Assembly: GCA_910577665.1 (NCBI GenBank)
Contig: CAJTOJ010000042.1
Coordinates: 6,931-25,127 of the forward strand
Length of the DNA stretch: 18,197 bases
Source of the DNA: an uncultured Acetatifactor sp.
GTDB lineage: Bacteria; Bacillota; Clostridia; Lachnospirales; Lachnospiraceae
Direction: 5' to 3'
In this document: positions 14,137 to 18,197 of the stretch, piece by piece
Numbering within the stretch: the first letter of the stretch is position 1
How the letters are laid out: each line of letters begins with the position of its first letter
The notes under the pieces: model-generated
The model's database searches: none
What the model was told of the DNA's origin: nothing
The model's input: the letters and a program-made list of their open reading frames with translations, nothing else
Program-made: the position numbers and the translations under genes

Positions 14137-14249
14137 AAAATCTTAATCTTATCCCTCCTTGGAATTATGAAGAGAGCTTCTATAGAATTATAAATTAGGC
14201 TTTCTCATTATAAGGCTTATCCTTCTATTCATCCTCGCTGTCTTTGCAC
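14137..14249. other. Intergenic segment upstream of the stator pair
   Basis: This AT-rich stretch contains two TATAAT matches on the minus strand and an AAGGAGGG at 14160-14153. No -35 box at proper spacing is convincing. A promoter for the stator genes is expected here but not pinned down. Confidence 0.3.
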
Positions 14250-14285
14250 AAAAAAGAGGCTCACCAGCTACTCCGGTGAACCCCT
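14250..14285 (-). terminator. Rho-independent terminator after the solute-binding lipoprotein
   Basis: AGAGGCTCACC at 14255-14265 pairs with GGTGAACCCCT at 14275-14285 (11 bp with two G-U pairs). On the minus strand it is followed by TTTTTT. It lies 58 bp beyond the stop of the 758-aa lipoprotein gene. Confidence 0.82.
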
Positions 14286-14343
14286 CCATGTCCTGCTTGT
14301 AATCTGGATGAAATATTTGCTGCTCCTGTATCATTTTCTGCCC

Positions 14344-16620
14344 TTATCGTTCATCCAGGTAAAGCTGCACTCTGGCCTGTATCTTCTTCACCGTGTCTTC
14401 CAGGGATGCATCCCCGGCAAAGTACATCTGTGTTTCTTCGCTCACGATCTTCCAGACCGGATTGTTGGTTCCTCCCCAGGAATCATAAATGGCAGAATCT
14501 GCCATTTGGCGCACAAATGCAATATCCTCCTCTGTGGGAACCACAGGCTCATAGGCAGAAAGCCCCACCACAAAAGGCTGTTTCAGCAAGTCCGGATCCA
14601 CATAGAGATCCTGCAGATACCTCTCAAAGCTGTCCTTTCTCACTGGAAAGGCCCAGTCAATACCCGACTGTAGTTCCTCTGACAACAGATACTCCAGAAA
14701 TGCCCAGGCGCCCTCTTTATTCCCAGACTTGCTGTTCATGACAAACATACATGTATTCCATAGCTGGTACTCCGCCCCGTTGTAACCCGGATATCCAACC
14801 AGCTTTGTACTATATGCCGGGTCTTTGTCCGATACCACATCCCATGGACTGGTAATCTGAATTTCATGCAGGAACTGATCAGCTCCTTCCACTGCGGAAT
14901 CATAAATGATACCAGACTGATCGTCCCCATAGACGGCCCATCTGCCGCACAGTTCCAGGATCCTGCGGAATTCTTCCCCATCAAAATAACTCTCCCCCTT
15001 CCCATAGTCAATGAAATGCTCGCCATATCTGGTTCCCATACAGTACTCCAGGGCCACCGATGGCTTCTGCACCATGAACACCTGGTTCTCCAGCCCTGTC
15101 TCCAGGAACTTCCAGACTGTCCAGTCCTCAGCCTTGACAGAAGATGCGCCCTTCATTGTGCCAATGTAGAAAGCCGGCACCACAGCCACATTTCTGCCCT
15201 TGATCACACCTGCTTCCCTGACACATTCCAGGACATCCCCCTGGTCTATCACCTTACTTGCTTCATAATAAGCAGTCAGATCCTCAAAAGCCCCATTTTC
15301 TGCCAATCCCCCAGAATAAAGCCCCCACAGTTCAATCAAGTCTGCCCCCTCACCTTTCAACAGCTTCTTCTCCAGGGAATCACCATCTGTCTCCTTCACC
15401 AATTCCACCCGATAATCCCTGCTCTGCCTGTTGAACTGCTTTACCAGGAAAATCAAGTGTTGATCCGTACTATTCATTGAGGATAAGGTAAGTACCTGCC
15501 TTCCCGGGTAGTCGGTTCTGTCCTGTTGTGTAATATATGCAAATGTTAGCAACTGTCTTGTATGCCTGGTATCATAATAACCCTGTTCCAGGCACAGCAG
15601 CACAGATGTCTCCCTGTCCCGGAAAAACCGGTCTACCTGCCCACCATCCACATCCACATACTCGTCCTGCCATCTCCACAGAAATTCTGTCTCTCCACTT
15701 ACAGGTTCATATCCCAACATCCCCTCCCCAGTGCGCAGGCAGATGCCATCCTCATATCCATCGTATACCTGCAAAGGTGTCACAGGGCAGGGATACAGTT
15801 CCCCCTGGCTGTCCAATGAGGCAAACACTGACGATGCTCCTGCCACACAATAGGCATAGGCGTCACCGTCTTTTCCCACGGCCACGCCCTCCAGACTTTC
15901 CAGTTCAGGCACATAAAAAGCTTGCAGTTCCCCTTCCCCTCCAAAAGAGAAGACCCTGCCCCCGGCGCCATAGGTGTACAGAAATACCCTTCCATCCCTG
16001 GTCACCGTTCCCTGCCTAAGGCCATCCCCCACATTCTCCAGTTCTGCCTGTGTATATGCAGCATGCCACAGCATACTGCCATCTGTCCCATACTTTTCCA
16101 GACAGTAAAGTCCATCTTCCTCTGCCACATCATAACCTGGCCCCCAGAACAGGTAGCAGTTCCCTGCCCCGTCTGCCAGAATCGCCTGGTACCTGACTTC
16201 CCTCCTGCCCTTATCACTTACAATGTAATCTTCCTCTAATGATCCATCGGAAATCCTGTATCTGCCTACCTGCACATACTCATTCTCTGTCCCGTCCTCT
16301 TCCTTCCGGTTCACATAATCCACATAGTACAGGAAATCCCCATCCAGTGTATAGGGATAGATGCCGCCGTTATCGGCCAGCCGGACAGCGGGCCGCAGAT
16401 ATCGGAATTCAGCCACCGCCACTATACTGCCTTGATCTTCCTCCGAATCATTTCCTGTTGCCTTGGATATGTCCCCTGCGCCGGAACTTTCTTCCGCTTC
16501 CTGCCCATCCCTGGATGCGGGATCCGGATCATTCCGGTTCCCGCAGGAGGCAACAGACAGCAAGACCAGCGACATTAGGATACATATGACAATGGTTTTC
16601 AGTCTGCCAGGATCTTTCAT
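14344..16620 (-). CDS. Extracellular solute-binding lipoprotein with extra N-terminal domain
   Basis: The 758-aa product is predicted to be a membrane-anchored lipoprotein: a basic start, a hydrophobic helix (about 9-24), and a lipobox LLSVASC with the modified cysteine at C26. A low-complexity linker rich in S, G, D and E follows. Residues about 65-375 contain repeated short beta-strand-like blocks such as GDFLYYVDY and GNCYLFWGPG, suggesting a propeller-like region. From about 378 onward it looks like an ABC solute-binding protein (family 1), with TLSSMNSTDQHLIFLVKQFN and a late GNKEGAWAFLEYLLSEE. Usual solute-binding proteins are about 420-550 residues, so the N-terminal 300 are an addition. 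No permease genes are nearby, so it may be a sensor or share a transporter. The ATG at 16620 has AAGGAG 8 bases upstream. It starts 55 bp after the small secreted protein gene. Confidence 0.87.
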   Translation of the reverse strand: MKDPGRLKTIVICILMSLVLLSVASCGNRNDPDPASRDGQEAEESSGAGDISKATGNDSEEDQGSIVAVAEFRYLRPAVRLADNGGIYPYTLDGDFLYYVDYVNRKEEDGTENEYVQVGRYRISDGSLEEDYIVSDKGRREVRYQAILADGAGNCYLFWGPGYDVAEEDGLYCLEKYGTDGSMLWHAAYTQAELENVGDGLRQGTVTRDGRVFLYTYGAGGRVFSFGGEGELQAFYVPELESLEGVAVGKDGDAYAYCVAGASSVFASLDSQGELYPCPVTPLQVYDGYEDGICLRTGEGMLGYEPVSGETEFLWRWQDEYVDVDGGQVDRFFRDRETSVLLCLEQGYYDTRHTRQLLTFAYITQQDRTDYPGRQVLTLSSMNSTDQHLIFLVKQFNRQSRDYRVELVKETDGDSLEKKLLKGEGADLIELWGLYSGGLAENGAFEDLTAYYEASKVIDQGDVLECVREAGVIKGRNVAVVPAFYIGTMKGASSVKAEDWTVWKFLETGLENQVFMVQKPSVALEYCMGTRYGEHFIDYGKGESYFDGEEFRRILELCGRWAVYGDDQSGIIYDSAVEGADQFLHEIQITSPWDVVSDKDPAYSTKLVGYPGYNGAEYQLWNTCMFVMNSKSGNKEGAWAFLEYLLSEELQSGIDWAFPVRKDSFERYLQDLYVDPDLLKQPFVVGLSAYEPVVPTEEDIAFVRQMADSAIYDSWGGTNNPVWKIVSEETQMYFAGDASLEDTVKKIQARVQLYLDER

Positions 16621-16675
16621 AGTGTTTTCTCCTTTTGGTGTCGTGAATCAGCGGTATTTAGTGTAATACAATTTA

Positions 16676-17032
16676 CTATTCTACGCTTACATGATATGTC
16701 CTGTACTGCACATCGCTTTCCCCCTGTTTAAGCGTTATATTGCAATGAGAACATGTTACCCAATACTCATCTTTGTAACTTTCTCTATTCACATAGCAAT
16801 TCACAGATGAATGATTTGCATCTGTACATTTCCATCTCGTCTGGGACAGAACTACTCTCTTTGGCTCCACCTCTAGGCTGTTCCCACAAGTAACGCATAC
16901 CCAGGAACGCACATACCCTTCAGAAATTGGTGCACCTTCCGCTGCATTCACTGTCATAACACTCTGTGATCCTATGATTAATCCGATTGTTAGGGACATC
17001 ACCAGAGCAACCTTCCTCATTCTTTTTTTCAT
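16676..17032 (-). CDS. Small secreted cysteine-rich protein of unknown function
   Basis: The 118-aa product has a signal peptide: basic MKKRMRK, a hydrophobic core (about 8-25) and a likely cleavage at VNA-AE near residues 30-31. The mature part of about 88 residues has six cysteines at 46, 49, 69, 79, 94 and 97, including two CxxC pairs (CVTC and CSHC). This fits a zinc ribbon or disulphide-stabilised fold. I do not recognise the family. I chose the ATG at 17032 because GGAGG is 8 bases upstream; a start at 17047 lies inside that ribosome site. It precedes the lipoprotein gene by 55 bp on the same strand and is divergent from the XRE regulator, which may control it. A secreted peptide or bacteriocin-like role is possible but not shown. 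Confidence 0.75.
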   Translation of the reverse strand: MKKRMRKVALVMSLTIGLIIGSQSVMTVNAAEGAPISEGYVRSWVCVTCGNSLEVEPKRVVLSQTRWKCTDANHSSVNCYVNRESYKDEYWVTCSHCNITLKQGESDVQYRTYHVSVE

Positions 17033-17168
17033 ATTGCCTTCCTCCATTCATTTTTTTGAGCAGGCCGACCTTTCTCTTTAAACATCATACTATAACTCCA
17101 TGCACTATGGAATAATGCAATACGAAATCTTTATGTTTCCATTTAGGTTGAAATTTCCCAGGTAATGA

Positions 17169-17191
17169 TTTATAATAAATCTTATTATAAA
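17169..17191. promoter_or_regulatory. 23-bp palindrome, possible regulator operator
   Basis: TTTATAATAA at 17169-17178 and TTATTATAAA at 17182-17191 form a perfect 10-bp inverted repeat around ATC. It lies in the divergent region between the secreted-protein gene and the XRE regulator gene, where an operator would be expected. A second small palindrome, TGCAATTGCA, is at 17243-17252. Confidence 0.5.
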
Positions 17192-17282
17192 AAACACTCA
17201 ATAGCAATCTCAGCATATACCATTATTGCACTTATACCTGCATGCAATTGCACCACGATTCGTTACATACGGAGGACATCAA

Positions 17283-17984
17283 ATGAGCGTACACAGTGCC
17301 AAAGACATCATTCGAGCAGCCCGTATCAAGGCCGGGCTTACCCAGGAGCAGCTGTCAGAAGGCATCTGCACTCTCCAGTCCCTGTCACGGATCGAAACAG
17401 GTGCTGCTGACGTTGGTCCCGCCACCTTCCAGGCCCTTATGGAGCATGCCGGTTCCCCCCACGGACGCTACCCTGTCTTCTCCAGCCGGGAAGATTTCGA
17501 TTGCTTCTACAGTTTGAAACATGCCCGCTTCCACCTGGACGCCTGGCAGCTTACTTCTGCCTATGAAGAACTTCAGCAGATTGAAGACAAGGGCTGGGCT
17601 GACAACAGACTCTATTACCAGGAATGGCTGCTGCTTCACTGCCGGCTCCAGTTCCGCTCCTATTGCTGCTCCCATCAGCAGAATTACCAGGCACTGGTCT
17701 ATGCGCTCCATATCACCCGCCCCAGGATGGATCTGTCCAGTTTTAGCGGTCTCCTGCTATCCCAGAACGAACTTCAGATCTTGATCTCCCTCTCTCAGGA
17801 AGCCCTCTATCTGGGGAATATTGGCACCTACCTGGAGATTCACGCCCAGCTGGCTTCTTACCTGGCCTCAAGTAAATTTGCTGCCATGGATAAAGAGCGC
17901 ATGGAAGCAGAAAATGCAATTGTTATAGTAAAATTATGGGTGAATTTAGATTATCTCTTTAGAAGTTCTTATATGTCGGTATAG
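17283..17984 (+). CDS. XRE-family regulator with an apparently replaced C-terminus
   Basis: The 233-aa product starts with an XRE helix-turn-helix (about residues 8-60): AKDIIRAARIKAGLTQEQLSEGI and LQSLSRIETG. It is followed by a helical repeat region (SAYEELQQIEDKGWADNR, YYQEWLLLHCRLQF) of the type seen in Rgg/ComR-like or tetratricopeptide regulators. Such proteins often exceed 280 residues, and this one stops early. The last 20 or so residues (from about KLWVNLDYLF) have a different composition and run into a hairpin, direct repeats and an integrase gene, so the natural 3' end has probably been displaced by an integrated element. The ATG at 17283 is preceded by CGGAGGACATCAA, a good ribosome site. 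A longer frame from 17226 is not supported. It may regulate the divergent secreted-protein gene, possibly through the palindrome at 17169-17191. Confidence 0.8.
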   Translation: MSVHSAKDIIRAARIKAGLTQEQLSEGICTLQSLSRIETGAADVGPATFQALMEHAGSPHGRYPVFSSREDFDCFYSLKHARFHLDAWQLTSAYEELQQIEDKGWADNRLYYQEWLLLHCRLQFRSYCCSHQQNYQALVYALHITRPRMDLSSFSGLLLSQNELQILISLSQEALYLGNIGTYLEIHAQLASYLASSKFAAMDKERMEAENAIVIVKLWVNLDYLFRSSYMSV

Positions 17985-18037
17985 CCCGTATTTTCGGGCT
18001 TTCCCGGCATTTTAGATATGGGGAGAAGTTCTTATAT
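17961..18037. repeat. Paired 14-bp direct repeats, possible integrase arm sites
   Basis: AGAAGTTCTTATAT occurs exactly at 17961-17974 and again at 18024-18037, with starts 63 bp apart. They sit between the regulator's altered end and the integrase 3' end. Directly repeated short sites near the ends of Tn916-like elements are bound by the integrase arm domain; that role here is inferred from position. The core attachment site itself is probably to the left, near 17910-17935, and is not identified. Confidence 0.55.
17975..18008 (+). terminator. Hairpin at the mobile-element edge, possible terminator
   Basis: AGCCCG (17983-17988) pairs with CGGGCT (17995-18000) and is followed by TTT. Outer bases GTCGG and CCGGC can extend the stem. 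It overlaps the stop of the regulator frame. The T-tract is short on both strands. Confidence 0.45.
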
Positions 18038-18102
18038 ACCCTCATAACCTCTTAGGTTTTCCCTCTCAATGGTAGTAAAAGAAGTAGTAAATCCGTCTGC
18101 GG

Positions 18103-18197
18103 CTATGCTGCAATCAGCCTTTCCATTTCAGCCTTTGCGGAAGCGAAAGTTGCGTGTGCGTAATAGTTCAGCGTCATGGTGATGTTGGAGTGTCCCA
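18103..18197 (-). CDS. int: Tyrosine recombinase/integrase, C-terminal end only
   Basis: The last 31 codons read GHSNITMTLNYYAHATF then SAKAEMERLIAA and a stop at 18105-18103. This is the C-terminal signature of Tn916/phage-type integrases: the histidine in the LGH motif, then the catalytic tyrosine in NYYAH. The rest lies off the right edge. The gene faces left with its 3' end toward the putative attachment site, as int does in Tn916-like elements. It marks the start of an integrative element, a conjugative transposon or a prophage. Confidence 0.85.
   Translation of the reverse strand, partial: GHSNITMTLNYYAHATFASAKAEMERLIAA

Noticed and set aside
1..18197. tRNA or rRNA genes
   Set aside because: I saw no cloverleaf-like segment with a CCA-end pattern or rRNA-like sequence on either strand by eye. 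A tRNAscan run was not possible.

Overview
The window reads as chromosomal DNA from a gut-type member of the Firmicutes, most likely Lachnospiraceae. This is inferred from the DUF4250 protein, the strong GGAGG ribosome sites, the lipoprotein style of the solute-binding protein and the general protein flavour; no rRNA or tRNA is present to confirm it. Almost all genes lie on the minus strand. The exceptions are a lone alpha/beta hydrolase and a transcriptional regulator near the right edge.

Left to right: (1) 1-2145, an ABC exporter operon of two overlapping membrane subunits and an ATPase that runs off the left edge. (2) 2146-2604, a gap holding a GC-rich, highly structured element of about 183 bp and a terminator. 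(3) 2605-4022, a compact two-gene unit matching nucleotide modification associated domains 3 and 2 (Nmad3, Nmad2), with its own promoter and terminator. (4) 4191-5469, DUF4250 and the mannose-6-phosphate isomerase manA. (5) 5599-6280, the 3' remnant of a GH130 mannoside phosphorylase, cut at its 5' side against clpB and hit near its 3' end by a 137-bp inverted-repeat element with a 7-bp target duplication. Removing the element restores the original C-terminus. (6) 6279-8867, clpB. (7) 9061-9972, DNA-3-methyladenine glycosylase I (tag) and a TfoX C-terminal-domain protein.

(8) 9973-10342, a gap with a degenerate relative of the 137-bp element, a perfect inverted repeat and a promoter. (9) 10343-11419, a membrane-anchored alpha/beta hydrolase. 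(10) 11495-11749, a truncated GNAT acetyltransferase. (11) 11854-13927, an overlapping MotA/TolQ/ZorA-like plus MotB/OmpA/ZorB-like pair, a predicted ion-driven stator complex without flagellar genes nearby. (12) 14344-17032, an orphan solute-binding lipoprotein with an extra N-terminal region, preceded by a small secreted cysteine-rich protein. (13) 17283-17984, an XRE-family regulator whose C-terminus looks replaced, followed by a hairpin, two 14-bp direct repeats and the 3' end of a tyrosine recombinase. This looks like the edge of an integrated mobile element.

The parts that could be a little-described system are the isolated Nmad2-Nmad3 pair and the ZorAB-like stator pair. The window also records its own rearrangements: an insertion, a deletion at clpB, a truncated acetyltransferase and an integration edge. 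manA and the broken GH130 gene suggest a former mannoside-use locus, since GH130 yields mannose-1-phosphate and ManA links mannose-6-phosphate to glycolysis.
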